DNA from: Archangium violaceum Cb vi76
GTDB taxonomy: Bacteria; Myxococcota; Myxococcia; Myxococcales; Myxococcaceae
Reading direction: 5' to 3'
DNA: 64,000 nucleotides
NCBI RefSeq assembly: GCF_000733295.1
Contig: NZ_JPMI01000089.1
Location: 1-64,000 of the forward strand
Numbering within the stretch: the stretch's first letter is position 1; each line of letters starts with the position of its first letter. A program made the translations under genes and the position numbers. The notes under the pieces are model-generated. The model searched no databases. It saw only the letters and a list, made by a program, of their open reading frames with translations, and had not been told where the DNA came from. Positions 1 to 8,647 of the stretch are shown piece by piece.

Positions 1-24
1 ATTGAGGGGGGAGGCGAGGGGGAC

Positions 25-900
25 TCAGAGCTTGAGGATCTCCAGCTCCACGGCGGCGATCGTCTCCGGACGGTGCTTCCGCACCTCCTCGACGAACCGG
101 TCCATCTCCGCGTCGTCTCGCGTGGTCTCGTGGTGGAAGAGCACCAGCTTCTTCGCGTTCGCCGCGTTGGCCGTCTCCACCGCCGACTCCCACGTCGAGT
201 GGCCCCAGCCTATCTTCGCCGAGCCCTTGCGGCCCCGATACTCATCCTCGGTGTACATCGCGTCGATGATGAGCATGTCCGCGTCCCTCGCGAACTCCAC
301 GAGGGCCTTGTCCTTCTCGCACCCGTGCTCCACGTCCGTCGCGTACACCACCGACCGGCCGTCGCACTCCACCCGGTAGCCCAGATTGCCTCCCGGATGG
401 TTCAGGTCCAGCGTGCGCACCCGCGCCGGGCCTATCTCCAACTGCTGGCCCGCTTCCAGGTTCTTGTACGTCAGCTGCGCCTTGAAGGTCTCCTCGGCCG
501 TCACCGGGAAGTAGGGCTGCACCATCTGTCCCGCCAGCACCTCCTTCACCGAGTGGCTGCCTCGCGGCGCGCCATACACCGTGAAGGCGAACTTCGGGAT
601 GAAGATGGGCGTGAAGAACGGCAGCCCCTGCAGGTGATCGTAGTGGTAGTGCGAGAGGAAGATCGAGGCACGCGCGGGTCCACCCGCCCTCACCAGCTCC
701 CACCCCAGCTCGCGCACTCCCGTTCCCAGGTCGAAGATGAGCAACTCGTCCCCGCATCGCATCTCGACGCAAGGCGTATTGCCCCCGTAGCGCTGCGTCT
801 TCGGCCCCGGTGCAGGGATCGAGCCGCGCACTCCCCAGAAACGCACATGGAACGGGACGCGCGCCTCGGCGGGCGTTCCCTCTCGTTCGTTCTCAGCCAA
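25..900 (-). CDS. MBL-fold metallo-hydrolase
   Basis: A metallo-beta-lactamase fold hydrolase of about 290 residues, the usual size for a single-domain member. The HxHxDH zinc motif is seen as HYHYDH, followed by a His after TLDLN, an Asp in YATD, and a late HH (LFHHE); these are the dinuclear zinc ligands expected in RNase Z/phosphodiesterase-like members. No signal peptide is visible, so it is probably cytoplasmic. The substrate cannot be told from sequence. It is the last gene of a moeA-ribA-MBL cluster. I chose the TTG at 900 because GGAAG lies 6 nt upstream and the codon overlaps the ribA stop, suggesting translational coupling. A longer frame opens with a TTG at 942 that has no ribosome site. 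The RFWGVRGS block marks the true start of the fold. Confidence 0.85.
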   Translation of the reverse strand: MAENEREGTPAEARVPFHVRFWGVRGSIPAPGPKTQRYGGNTPCVEMRCGDELLIFDLGTGVRELGWELVRAGGPARASIFLSHYHYDHLQGLPFFTPIFIPKFAFTVYGAPRGSHSVKEVLAGQMVQPYFPVTAEETFKAQLTYKNLEAGQQLEIGPARVRTLDLNHPGGNLGYRVECDGRSVVYATDVEHGCEKDKALVEFARDADMLIIDAMYTEDEYRGRKGSAKIGWGHSTWESAVETANAANAKKLVLFHHETTRDDAEMDRFVEEVRKHRPETIAAVELEILKL

Positions 901-1570
901 CCTTCGCTTCCGTGTCGTCGTCGTCCTCGGCGAAGAGCTCAATCAGGTGCCCCGTCCGCTCGCGCTTCGTCCTCAGGTAGCCGACGTTATGCGGATTATG
1001 CTCCGTACGCGAGGGAATGCGTCGTCGTACGGGAATTCCCTCTTCCACCAGGCCTGCAATTTTCAGGGGATTGTTGGTGATGAGGTCCACCGACCGCACC
1101 CCCAGCAGCCTCAACATCTCCGCGGCGATGTCGTAGCTGCGCAGATCGTCCGGGAAACCCAGCTGCCGGTTGGCCTCGTAGGTGTCCAGGCCCTCGGCCT
1201 GCAGGGCGTAGGCCTTGATCTTGTTCCCCAGGCCGATGCCCCGGCCCTCCTGCCGCAGGTAGAGCACCACCCCACACCCGTTCTGGGTGATGAAGTCCAG
1301 CGCCCGGTCCAGCTGCTCCCGGCAGTCGCACTTCAGGCTGCCGAAGACCTCGCTCGTCAGGCACTCGGAGTGTACCCGGACGGGGACGCCCTCCAGCCCC
1401 TGGACCTCACCCACCACCAGCGCCACGTGCTCCCGGCCATTGCGCTTCTCGCGGAAGACGACCGTGCGCAACACGCCTCGGCCCGTGGGGACGTCCGCCT
1501 CGGAGAACTTCTCCAGCAAGGACGTGCTCTTGCGGGTCGGAAGAACCTGCGGTGTACGCGACTCGGACAT
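893..1570 (-). CDS. ribA: GTP cyclohydrolase II
   Basis: Catalyses the first committed step of riboflavin synthesis, converting GTP to the 2,5-diamino-6-ribosylamino-pyrimidinone phosphate, formate and pyrophosphate. The protein is 225 residues, typical of a stand-alone RibA without the RibB (DHBP synthase) domain. Visible hallmarks are the zinc ligands in C-x10-C-x-C (SEC...KCDC), the RVHSEC block, the RQEGRGIGL substrate loop and the TNNP motif near the end. The first 25 residues are a non-conserved extension. It lies 66 bp downstream of moeA and its stop overlaps the start of the metallo-hydrolase gene, so the three are probably co-transcribed. The pairing with moeA suggests a small pterin/flavin cofactor operon, which is inference. 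Confidence 0.96.
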   Translation of the reverse strand: MSESRTPQVLPTRKSTSLLEKFSEADVPTGRGVLRTVVFREKRNGREHVALVVGEVQGLEGVPVRVHSECLTSEVFGSLKCDCREQLDRALDFITQNGCGVVLYLRQEGRGIGLGNKIKAYALQAEGLDTYEANRQLGFPDDLRSYDIAAEMLRLLGVRSVDLITNNPLKIAGLVEEGIPVRRRIPSRTEHNPHNVGYLRTKRERTGHLIELFAEDDDDTEAKVG

Positions 1571-1636
1571 GATGACCCTTTCTCCCGCACAACAGTTGGG
1601 GGCACAAGTTGGATGCGAACCCTTGAAGTTCGTTCT

Positions 1637-2863
1637 TCATGCCCCCCAGGACAGAGCAAGCAATTCCACCCTGTCACCAGTAGCCAGCCTACTGGACCCT
1701 CGTGGGAAGTGGAGCAGGTGGGTGGCCGAGGTCGCGGAGCGCAGTGCTCCCGACGTCTGGGTGGCCAGTGGCTTGACCCACAGCTCGCCGTCCCGCCAGG
1801 TGGACGTCACCCGGACGTAGTGGGCCAGCCCCTCGGGCTTGCGCAGCTCGCCGTCCAGCCGGCCGGACACCCTCGGTGGCTCCACGTCCGGGTGCCCCAG
1901 CATGCGGCGCAGCGCCGGGCGGACGAAGAGCTCGAAGGTGACGAGCGAGGAGGTGGGGTTGCCCGGCAGGCCGATGTAGACGGTGCCCCCCTTGCGGCCC
2001 ACCGCCAGCGGCTTGCCCGGCTTGATGGCCACCCGCCAGAAGTCCCGCTCCACCCCCAGCTTCTCCAGGGCCTCGCGGACGAAGTCGTGCTCGCCCACGG
2101 ACATGCCCGCGCTCGTCAGCACCAGATCGTACCCCTGGGCGGCAGCCAGGTGCTGGGACACGTCCTCCAGCGTGTCCCGGGCGATGCCCAGCACCGAGGG
2201 CACCCCGCCCGCGCGCAGCACCGCCAGCGAGAGCGCCGGGGCGTTGGCGTCCACGATGCGGCCCTCGGCGGGCGCGTCCGCCCGGCACAGCTCGTCTCCG
2301 GTGGAGAGGATGGCCACCCGAGGCCGGCGCGGCACCGGCGCCGTCAGCATCCCCTGGCCCACCAGCAGCCCCAGCTCCGGAATCCCCAGCGGCGTGCCCC
2401 GGGGCAGCAGGACTTCTCCCTCCCGCGCGTCCTCGCCCCTCGGACGCACGAAGTGGCCCGGCCCCACCGCCTCGAGGATGTCCACCGCCTCCCCCCCGGG
2501 CGCCAGTTGCGTCCGCTCGCGCATCACCACCGCGTCCGCTCCCGGCGGCAGCGGAGCCCCCGTCATGATCCGCGCGCAGGTGCCCGGCTGGACTTCCCGC
2601 CGGGGCGTCTGGCCGGCGTAGATCGTCTCCTTCACCTGGAGGCGGACGGGCAGGGGAGCCGAGAGATCGGCGCTGCGCACCGCGAACCCGTCCATGGCCG
2701 AGTTGTCCCAGGGCGGCAGGGTCCGCTGGGCGCGCACGTCCTCGGCCAGGGCGCGCCCCAGCGCCTCCTCCAGCCGGACCCACTCGGGGGGCAGCGGGGA
2801 GACCAGGGCGAGGGTGCGGGCTCGGGCATCCTCCACGGGCAGCAGCGCGGCATCTTCCTTCAT
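1637..2863 (-). CDS. moeA: Molybdopterin molybdenumtransferase MoeA
   Basis: Inserts molybdate into adenylylated molybdopterin in the last step of molybdenum cofactor synthesis. It has the MoeA signature DNSAMDGFAVRS near the N terminus, the TGAPLPPGADAVV segment, ILSTGDEL and SAGMSVGEHDFV of the MoaB/MogA-like fold, and GLPGNPTSSLV before the C-terminal beta domain. With the ATG at 2863 the product is 408 residues, the normal family length. The open frame extends upstream to 3076, but that extension is not MoeA-like and crosses the promoter region of the divergent gene, so I reject it. It is the first gene of the moeA-ribA-MBL cluster. No Moco riboswitch fold is evident in the leader. Confidence 0.95.
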   Translation of the reverse strand: MKEDAALLPVEDARARTLALVSPLPPEWVRLEEALGRALAEDVRAQRTLPPWDNSAMDGFAVRSADLSAPLPVRLQVKETIYAGQTPRREVQPGTCARIMTGAPLPPGADAVVMRERTQLAPGGEAVDILEAVGPGHFVRPRGEDAREGEVLLPRGTPLGIPELGLLVGQGMLTAPVPRRPRVAILSTGDELCRADAPAEGRIVDANAPALSLAVLRAGGVPSVLGIARDTLEDVSQHLAAAQGYDLVLTSAGMSVGEHDFVREALEKLGVERDFWRVAIKPGKPLAVGRKGGTVYIGLPGNPTSSLVTFELFVRPALRRMLGHPDVEPPRVSGRLDGELRKPEGLAHYVRVTSTWRDGELWVKPLATQTSGALRSATSATHLLHFPRGSSRLATGDRVELLALSWGA

Positions 2864-2984
2864 GGGTCGGGCATCCTCGGGGTGATCTCCCAGGGCTGAT
2901 CCACTTTGCCCCGGGAGCGCGAAACATACGTGTAGCGATTGGCTGTTTTTGGGATCAAAGTCCCTAGGAAATTCAAGACTTTGT

Positions 2985-3013
2985 TTGACAGTCCCAGTGA
3001 TCATCGTTACAAG
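2985..3013 (+). promoter_or_regulatory. Sigma-70-type promoter
   Basis: A perfect TTGACA -35 box at 2985-2990 is followed after 17 bp by TACAAG (3008-3013, 4 of 6 matches to TATAAT). It sits in an AT-richer patch of the 236-bp divergent intergenic region and points at the gene starting at 3100, leaving a leader of about 80 nt. The fit to a housekeeping promoter is unusually good for such GC-rich DNA. No experimental start site is known from the sequence. Confidence 0.6.
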
Positions 3014-3099
3014 CGCTGGTGATCGCATGGCCCGCGTCCGGGCGGGGGCCGATGTGCCAACCCGTTGAAAAGACACGGGAATTCAAGGAGACAGCGTCG

Positions 3100-4491
3100 A
3101 TGGCCAAGCCCAGGTCCGGGGCCAAGAAGGCGACTCCCGCTGCGAAGAAGGTCAAGTCGACGAAGCCGGGTGTGCTCAAGAGCGCCTCCAAGAGCGTGGC
3201 CAAGGCAGCCGCGAAGTTGGTGACGAAGGCGACCGGTAGCGCGAAGCAGCAGGAGAAGAAGGCCGCACCCGCCGCCGCGAAGAAGACCGCCGCGAAGGCA
3301 GCCACCAAAGTGAAGGAAGTCGCCGTGAAGGCGGCCGCCAAGGTGAAGGAAGTCGTGGCGCCCAAGGGCAAGGAGAAGGAGCCCGCGCCCAAGGCGAAGG
3401 AGGCCGCCGCGCCCAAGGGCAAGGAGGCAGCGCCCAAGGGCAAGGAGGCAGCGCCCAAGGGCAAGGGCCGCGAGGTTCCGGTAACGCCGCCGGCGGCCGA
3501 GAAGCCGCGTCCGCGCGCCACCAAGCTGCCGCCCCTGGCCGAGCCGCTCAACAAGCGCGACCTGGAGCAGCTGCTCACCGCCGGCGCCGGCCGTGGCGTG
3601 GTGGGCGAGGGCAGCCTCAAGGGCCGTCTGACGGTGATCGACGGGCTTCCCAACCTGGTGGTGGTGGGCCGCGACAAGCGCGAGCTGACCTTCATCCTCC
3701 AGGGGCCGGATCAGGAGGTGCTGCCGGCCTACCTGGATCACAAGGTGTCCGTCAGCGGACTCATCAAGAAGACCACCAACTACGGCGGCACGGTGGACGT
3801 GCGGAAGTTCTCCGCCAAGAAGCCCGAGGTGGAGGAGCCCACCCCGGAGCCCGTGGAGACGGAGGTCCGGCTGCGCTACCTCTCCCCCGGAGAGGTGTCC
3901 CAGGTGATCTCCGCCGGAATGGGCGCGGGCATGAAGGGTTTCGCCGCGCTGCGTGGCAACCTGGAGATGACCGGCGACGAGTTCGTGCTGGTGGTGTCCA
4001 ACGGCGGCACCCGCCAGCAGGTGTCCTACATCCTCGAGGGCAAGGGCGCCAAGGGGCTGCGCAAGTTCCTGGGCCACACCCTGTCCGTCACCGGCGTGGT
4101 GGACAAGTCCTCCGGCTGGGGCGGCCGCATCGACGTGGAGAACGTGGAGCCGCGTCCCTCGGACTCCCGTCCCATCTCCCGCGAGGGCCTGGACTCCGTC
4201 CACGTGGAGGGCGAGCAGTCGACCGCCGTCGACGTGAGGCTCAACCACGCCTTCACCGTGCGGCTCCCGGAGCAGCCGGGCTTCACCTGGGCCATCGAGC
4301 CCACGGCGGCCAAGCGTGTGGGCCTGAGGGAGGCCAATTTCGAGCCCAGCTCGGATGGGCCCGCCACCCGCGAGTTCTTCTTCACCCCTCGCAACCCCGG
4401 TTCCTCCGAGGTCGAGTTCTTCCTCGCCAAGGCCTTCAATCCCGGTCAGGTGGAGCGCTCGTTCAAGCTCACCGTGAACGTCAAGCCCTGA
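3100..4491 (+). CDS. H1-like tail, duplicated beta domain, I42-like domain protein
   Basis: The product is 463 residues and I do not recognise it as a named protein. Residues 1-130 are Lys/Ala/Pro-rich with AKK, KGKEAAP and VKEVAVKAA repeats, like histone H1 tails or bacterial DNA-binding tails. Residues about 173-240 and 285-350 are two copies of one small beta-rich domain, each ending in a similar S-V-x-G, then GG, then DV pattern, probably OB-like. Residues about 377-463 resemble the chagasin/inhibitor I42 cysteine-protease inhibitor fold (FTVRLPEQPGFTW near the start, FFFTPRNPGSSEVEF near the end), although the canonical inhibitory loops are degenerate. There is no signal peptide, so it is probably cytoplasmic or nucleoid-associated. 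The ATG at 3100 is chosen because AAGGAG lies 9 nt upstream. A strong terminator follows. Confidence 0.8.
   Translation: MAKPRSGAKKATPAAKKVKSTKPGVLKSASKSVAKAAAKLVTKATGSAKQQEKKAAPAAAKKTAAKAATKVKEVAVKAAAKVKEVVAPKGKEKEPAPKAKEAAAPKGKEAAPKGKEAAPKGKGREVPVTPPAAEKPRPRATKLPPLAEPLNKRDLEQLLTAGAGRGVVGEGSLKGRLTVIDGLPNLVVVGRDKRELTFILQGPDQEVLPAYLDHKVSVSGLIKKTTNYGGTVDVRKFSAKKPEVEEPTPEPVETEVRLRYLSPGEVSQVISAGMGAGMKGFAALRGNLEMTGDEFVLVVSNGGTRQQVSYILEGKGAKGLRKFLGHTLSVTGVVDKSSGWGGRIDVENVEPRPSDSRPISREGLDSVHVEGEQSTAVDVRLNHAFTVRLPEQPGFTWAIEPTAAKRVGLREANFEPSSDGPATREFFFTPRNPGSSEVEFFLAKAFNPGQVERSFKLTVNVKP
3409..3465 (+). repeat. 21-bp tandem repeat in coding region
   Basis: A perfect 21-bp unit starting gcgcccaagggcaaggag is repeated 2.7 times at 3409-3429, 3430-3450 and 3451-3465, encoding the heptad A-P-K-G-K-E-A in the basic tail. 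It could expand or contract without breaking the frame. Confidence 0.9.
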
Positions 4492-4534
4492 GGGCCTGTC
4501 TGGCACTGCCCCTCCACGCGTCATCGTCCTTCCG

Positions 4535-4574
4535 CCCGGGGGTCCCACGTGGGACCCGCCGGGCTTACTTTTTT
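4535..4574 (+). terminator. Rho-independent terminator
   Basis: A 12-bp stem (CCCGG plus GGGTCCC against GGGACCC plus CCGGG, one bulged G at 4558) with an ACGT loop spans 4535-4563. A run of six T follows at 4569-4574. It ends the transcript of the upstream basic protein before rnr. Confidence 0.85.
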
Positions 4575-4612
4575 CAGGGCCGCCCGCTGGGCTTCCTGAT
4601 TCGGGACCTCTC

Positions 4613-7600
4613 GTGACCGATCTTCCTCGTGACGTGAAGCGACACCTGGCCGAGTCCAAGCAACCCCTCGGCATCAAGGAGCTGTTGAAGCTCACCCATC
4701 TCCACCCCGGTCAGCAGACCCAGCTCAAGCGCACCCTCCGGGACATGGTGCGCAGCGGCGAGTTGCTCAAGGAGGGCAAGCGCTTCCGCCTGCGGAGCGA
4801 GCGGCCAGCTTCACCTGGAGGCGATGGGGACGGCCGGGCGCAACCGCCCCATGTCCGGCCCGGTGGCCCCCGCGAGGAGGTCCGCTCCGAGCTGGATCCG
4901 CGCTTCGCGCCCCGGGGGCGGTTCTCCAAGGAGGGCACGCCCGAGCCTCGGGGCCGCTTCGTGCGCGAGGGCCGCATGGAGCCTCGGAATCGCTTCGCCC
5001 AGGACGAGCGCGGTGGGCCTCCGCCGCGGGGTCCGTCGGAGCAGCGGGGGCCCGAGCCCCGCGGCCGTTTCGCCCGGGACGAGCGTGGCGGGTCCGGCCA
5101 GCGCGGCCGTTTCGAGCCTCGGGGTGGCTCCGGCCCCCAGCGCGGCGGCTCCGGCTCACAGCCGCAGCGGCCCGGCGGCGGACGCTCCGAGCAGCAGGGC
5201 CGGTTCGAGCCCCGGGGCAGGTTCGCCCGGGACGAGCGCGGCGGGCCCGGCAAGCGCGGCGGCCGTTTCGAGCAGGAGCGCCGGCCGGGACGGGGAGGGC
5301 GCTTCGAGCGCGAGGAGCGGTTCGAGCCGCGGGGCCGCGGAGGCCGTGACCGGAGCGAGGGGCAGGAGACCTCCACCCTCGAGGGCATCCTCCACGTGCA
5401 CCGCGATGGCTACGGCTTCGTCCACCCCAGCTCGGGCGAGGGGGACAACATCTTCCTGCCGCCGCAGGAGGCCGCGCGGGCGCTCGACAATGACCGGGTG
5501 ATCGTCGAGGCCTGGGGCCGTCCCGGACGCATGGAGGGCCGCCTGCTGCAGGTGGTCGGCCGTACCCGGCAGCTCGCCGTGGGCACCTACGTGGAGCAAG
5601 GCAAGCGTCAGGCCTTCGTCATCCCCTACGACAAGAACCTCCAGACGCAGGGCCACATCCGCGTCCCGCCCACCCAGATGGCGCGGGACGGCGACGTGGT
5701 GAAGGTGCGGCTCGGCATCGGCGCGGAGCTGCTGGAGCCGGGCGAGGGCCTCTATGGCGAGGTCGCCGGCTCCATCGGCAAGCCCGGAGACCCGAGCAAC
5801 GAGGTGCTCTCCATCGCCTACTCGCAGGGCTTCTCCGACGAGTTCCCTCCCGAGGTCATGGACGAGGCGGACCGCATCCGCCCCGTGGTGAGCGAGGAAG
5901 AGGCCCGCGGGGAGGACCGGCGCGATCTGCGGCAGATGCCGCTCGTCACCATCGACGGCGAGGACGCCCGTGACTTCGACGACGCCGTCTACTGCGAGCC
6001 CCACTCCCAGGGCTGGCGGCTCGTGGTGGCCATCGCCGACGTGACGCACTACGTGCGCGAGGTCACCGCGCTCGATGCCGAGGCCCTGCGCCGCGCCACC
6101 TCCGTCTACCTGCCGGACCGCGTGCTGCCCATGCTCCCCGAGCGCCTCAGCAACGGCATCTGCTCGCTGCGTCCCGACGAGGACCGGCTGTGCATGGTGG
6201 CCGACATGGTGCTCGATTCGCGCGGGCACCTCGTCTCCAGTGAGATCTACCCGGGCGTCATGCGCAGTCACGCCCGCTGCACCTACAACGAGGTGCAGGA
6301 CGTGCTGGACGGCAAGGACGTCCCCCACCGCAACGCCTTCAAGCCCCACTTCGAGCGGCTCATGGAGCTGGCCCGGGTGTTGATGCGCATGCGCAAGGAG
6401 CGCGGCGCCATCGACTTCAACCTGCCCGAGCACAAGGTGATGATGGGCGAGGACGGCATGCCCTCGCGCATGGAGCGCCGCGAGCGCAAGGACAGCCACC
6501 GCCTCATCGAGGAGTGCATGCTCGCCGCCAACGAGGCGGTGGCGAAGTTCTTCGCCGACCTGGGCCTGCCCAGCGTCTACCGCTACCACGGTGAGCCCGA
6601 CGAGGAGAAGCTGGCCGTCTTCGCCCAGCTCGCCCAGGCCTACGGCTTCCGCCTCCAGGCCGAGGAGATCACCCCCCAGAAGCTCAATGCCTTCATGGCC
6701 CAGCTGCAGGGCCACCCCGAGGAGCGCGCCCTCAACCAGCTCCTGCTGCGCTCGATGATGCAGGCCGTCTACACGGCCTCCGACATCGGCCACTACGGCC
6801 TGGCCGCCGAGTACTACCTGCACTTCACCTCGCCCATCCGCCGCTACCCGGACCTGCTCGTCCACCGGCTGCTCAAGGCGCACTGGGCCCGCGGTGGACA
6901 GGAGCGTTCTCCGGCACAGCTCGAGCGCGAGGAGCAGCGGCTGGAGGACATGTCCTCGCAGAGCTCCGAGCGCGAGCGCGCCGCCATGCAGGTGGAGCGC
7001 GAGGTCGTCTCCTTCTACGCGGCCCTGATGATGAAGGACCGCCTGGGCGAGGAGTTCGATGCCACCGTCGCCGGGCTCGTCGAGTTCGGCTTCTTCGTGG
7101 AGCTCGACGAGGTGCACGTGGAGGGGCTCGTCCGCGCCGATTCGCTCGGTTTCGGCACGCGCTTCGACAAGAACCTGCACTCCTTCACGCTGCCAGGCGG
7201 CTTCCGGGTGCGCGTGGGACAGAAGGCCCGGGTGCGGCTCGTCAACGTGAACCTGGCCCTGCGGCGCATCGAGTTCGAGGCCCTCGAGGTCGCCGGCCGG
7301 GCCGTGCAGGCCCTCCAGCAGGCGGGCCGGGAGGAGTTCGAGGCGCAGCGGGAGCAGGGCCGGCAGGAGCGCAAGAAGGCCCGGCGTGCCGAGCGCGAGC
7401 GGTCCCGGGAAGAGCGGTGGGGCCCTCGCCCCGAGCGCGCCGAACTCTCGATGGCCGAGGCCGAGGCGTTGCGCAAACGGGAGGCCGAGGAGGCCGCCGC
7501 GGCGCTGGCTCCGGCCGTCCAGGGCGAGGCCGCGCGGGTGGCTCCTCCCACCGTGGAGCGGCAGACCGAGTCCGTGGAGATCGTGGAGCGTTTCACCCCG

Positions 7601-8080
7601 ACGGCGCCCGCGGGCTTCGATCGTGTCCGGGCCCTGGCCGCCCTGGATGCGCGCGCAGGGGCGGAAGAGGCCGCGCCGGCCGCCACGGAGACGCCCTCGC
7701 GTGAGAAGAGGGCCGCTGCCGGAGCCGCGAAGAAGAAGATCGCCGCTCGCCCCGCCGTGAAGAAGGCCGCGGCGGGTAGGGCAGGGGCGGAGAAGAAGGC
7801 CACGGCCGCGAAGAAGGCTCCCGCCGCCGCGAAGAAAGCGCCCGCCGCGAAGAAGGCTCCCGCCGTGAAGAAGGCCGCAGCCGCGAAGAAGGCTCCCGCC
7901 GCCAAGAAGGCCGCCGCTGTCGCGAAGAAGGCGCCGGCCGTGAAGAAGGCCGCCGCGAAGAAGACGGCTCGCCCCGCCGCCAAGAAGGCCCCCGCCGCGA
8001 AGAAGACGGCTCGGGCCCCGGCCGCGAAGGCCCGCTCCACCGTGGGGGCGAAGTCGAAGGGCAGCGCGAAGAAGCGGTAG
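4613..8080 (+). CDS. rnr: Ribonuclease R with Arg/Gly-rich insert and H1-like tail
   Basis: A 3'-5' processive exoribonuclease that degrades structured RNA. Order: winged-helix domain (residues 1-62), a low-complexity Arg/Gly/Glu-rich stretch with many RGRF and DERGG units (about 65-250), cold-shock domain (from about 255), RNB catalytic domain, S1 domain (around 815-890), a charged Arg/Glu helix, and a Lys/Ala/Pro tail of KKAPAAKKA repeats (about 1025-1155). The four catalytic Asp of the family are present at 448, 454, 456 and 457 (spacing as in E. coli D272/278/280/281), and the RNB signature HFTSPIRRYPDL is intact. At 1155 residues it is about 340 longer than E. coli RNase R; all the excess is disordered. 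The start is GTG at 4613. The tail resembles the basic head of the preceding gene. Confidence 0.95.
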   Translation: MTDLPRDVKRHLAESKQPLGIKELLKLTHLHPGQQTQLKRTLRDMVRSGELLKEGKRFRLRSERPASPGGDGDGRAQPPHVRPGGPREEVRSELDPRFAPRGRFSKEGTPEPRGRFVREGRMEPRNRFAQDERGGPPPRGPSEQRGPEPRGRFARDERGGSGQRGRFEPRGGSGPQRGGSGSQPQRPGGGRSEQQGRFEPRGRFARDERGGPGKRGGRFEQERRPGRGGRFEREERFEPRGRGGRDRSEGQETSTLEGILHVHRDGYGFVHPSSGEGDNIFLPPQEAARALDNDRVIVEAWGRPGRMEGRLLQVVGRTRQLAVGTYVEQGKRQAFVIPYDKNLQTQGHIRVPPTQMARDGDVVKVRLGIGAELLEPGEGLYGEVAGSIGKPGDPSNEVLSIAYSQGFSDEFPPEVMDEADRIRPVVSEEEARGEDRRDLRQMPLVTIDGEDARDFDDAVYCEPHSQGWRLVVAIADVTHYVREVTALDAEALRRATSVYLPDRVLPMLPERLSNGICSLRPDEDRLCMVADMVLDSRGHLVSSEIYPGVMRSHARCTYNEVQDVLDGKDVPHRNAFKPHFERLMELARVLMRMRKERGAIDFNLPEHKVMMGEDGMPSRMERRERKDSHRLIEECMLAANEAVAKFFADLGLPSVYRYHGEPDEEKLAVFAQLAQAYGFRLQAEEITPQKLNAFMAQLQGHPEERALNQLLLRSMMQAVYTASDIGHYGLAAEYYLHFTSPIRRYPDLLVHRLLKAHWARGGQERSPAQLEREEQRLEDMSSQSSERERAAMQVEREVVSFYAALMMKDRLGEEFDATVAGLVEFGFFVELDEVHVEGLVRADSLGFGTRFDKNLHSFTLPGGFRVRVGQKARVRLVNVNLALRRIEFEALEVAGRAVQALQQAGREEFEAQREQGRQERKKARRAERERSREERWGPRPERAELSMAEAEALRKREAEEAAAALAPAVQGEAARVAPPTVERQTESVEIVERFTPTAPAGFDRVRALAALDARAGAEEAAPAATETPSREKRAAAGAAKKKIAARPAVKKAAAGRAGAEKKATAAKKAPAAAKKAPAAKKAPAVKKAAAAKKAPAAKKAAAVAKKAPAVKKAAAKKTARPAAKKAPAAKKTARAPAAKARSTVGAKSKGSAKKR

Positions 8081-8090
8081 GCGCGGCCGG

Positions 8091-8121
8091 GTCCGGTGCG
8101 TCGCACCGCCACGCACCGGAC
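8091..8121 (+). terminator. Inverted repeat after rnr
   Basis: GTCCGGTGCG (8091-8100) and CGCACCGGAC (8112-8121) form a perfect 10-bp stem with an 11-nt loop, 11 nt after the rnr stop. No T-run follows, so it is a possible terminator or RNA 3' end stabiliser rather than a textbook intrinsic terminator. Confidence 0.45.
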
Positions 8122-8141
8122 AGGGCACGCCAGTTCCCCAG

Positions 8142-8357
8142 TTGACGCAGGACCTGGCCCGCGAGGGCATGACCGTGGTGGTGGTCACCCACGAGAAGGA
8201 GTTCGCGCGAGCGGTGGCCCACAGGGTGCTCGTGTTGGAGGCGGGCGTCATCCTGGAGCAGGGCCCTCCTTCGGTCATCTTCACCCGGCCCACCCAACCC
8301 CGGACCCGGGAGTTCCTCCGCGAGGTGTTGCACCTGCGAGCCGACGGAAACTCCTGA
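8142..8357 (+). pseudogene. 3' fragment of amino-acid ABC transporter ATPase
   Basis: The 71-residue frame matches only the C-terminal end of HisP/GlnQ-type polar amino acid ABC ATPases: AREGMTVVVVTHEKEFAR is the switch-His (H-loop) region and the following RVLVLEAGVILEQGPP and RTREFLREVL segments are the usual family end. Walker A, the ABC signature and Walker B are all missing, and upstream there is only about 60 bp before the rnr stop. I therefore read it as a decayed gene remnant. The TTG at 8142 is just where the frame opens, not a likely start. It lies beside another decayed gene (mprF remnant), suggesting a deletion-prone scar. Confidence 0.8.
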
Positions 8358-8466
8358 CCTGGCGGCCATGCGGGCGGAGGGGGGGCCGGGTTTCCCACGA
8401 GCGGGTTGATGTCTCCATGCTTCCGGACCGGTGCCGGGTCCCCACCTTCCGGGACAGGAGACATCC

Positions 8467-8640
8467 ATGGAATTGAAGAGCCTCGCCTGGATCGCTTTCG
8501 CACTGTTCATCGTCTGGGTGGTCGCCGGACTGATCTTCAAGCTCGCGGGAGCGGCCATCCATCTGGTGCTCATCGCGTCGGTGGTGCTGGGCCTCATCAG
8601 CCTCGTGTCGCGGGCCCGCGGGCCCGGTCATCCCACCTAG
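8467..8640 (+). CDS. Small membrane protein, lmo0937/DUF5670-like
   Basis: A 57-residue protein made almost entirely of two hydrophobic segments (SLAWIAFALFIVWVVAGLIF and a second from about residue 30 to 48) with a short basic end. Length and pattern fit the lmo0937/DUF5670 family of tiny membrane proteins, whose function is not known. The start at 8467 is supported by GGAG 6 nt upstream. It is the only apparently intact gene between two decayed ones and has no clear operon partner. Confidence 0.75.
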   Translation: MELKSLAWIAFALFIVWVVAGLIFKLAGAAIHLVLIASVVLGLISLVSRARGPGHPT

Positions 8641-8647
8641 TGGCTCC

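Noticed and set aside
2864-3076. N-terminal extension of moeA
   Set aside because: The extension is not MoeA-like, overlaps the promoter of the divergent gene and makes the protein longer than the family.
7700-8080. Lys/Ala tail of RNase R as a separate histone-like gene
   Set aside because: It is in frame with and continuous from the S1 domain region, with no stop or new start signal.
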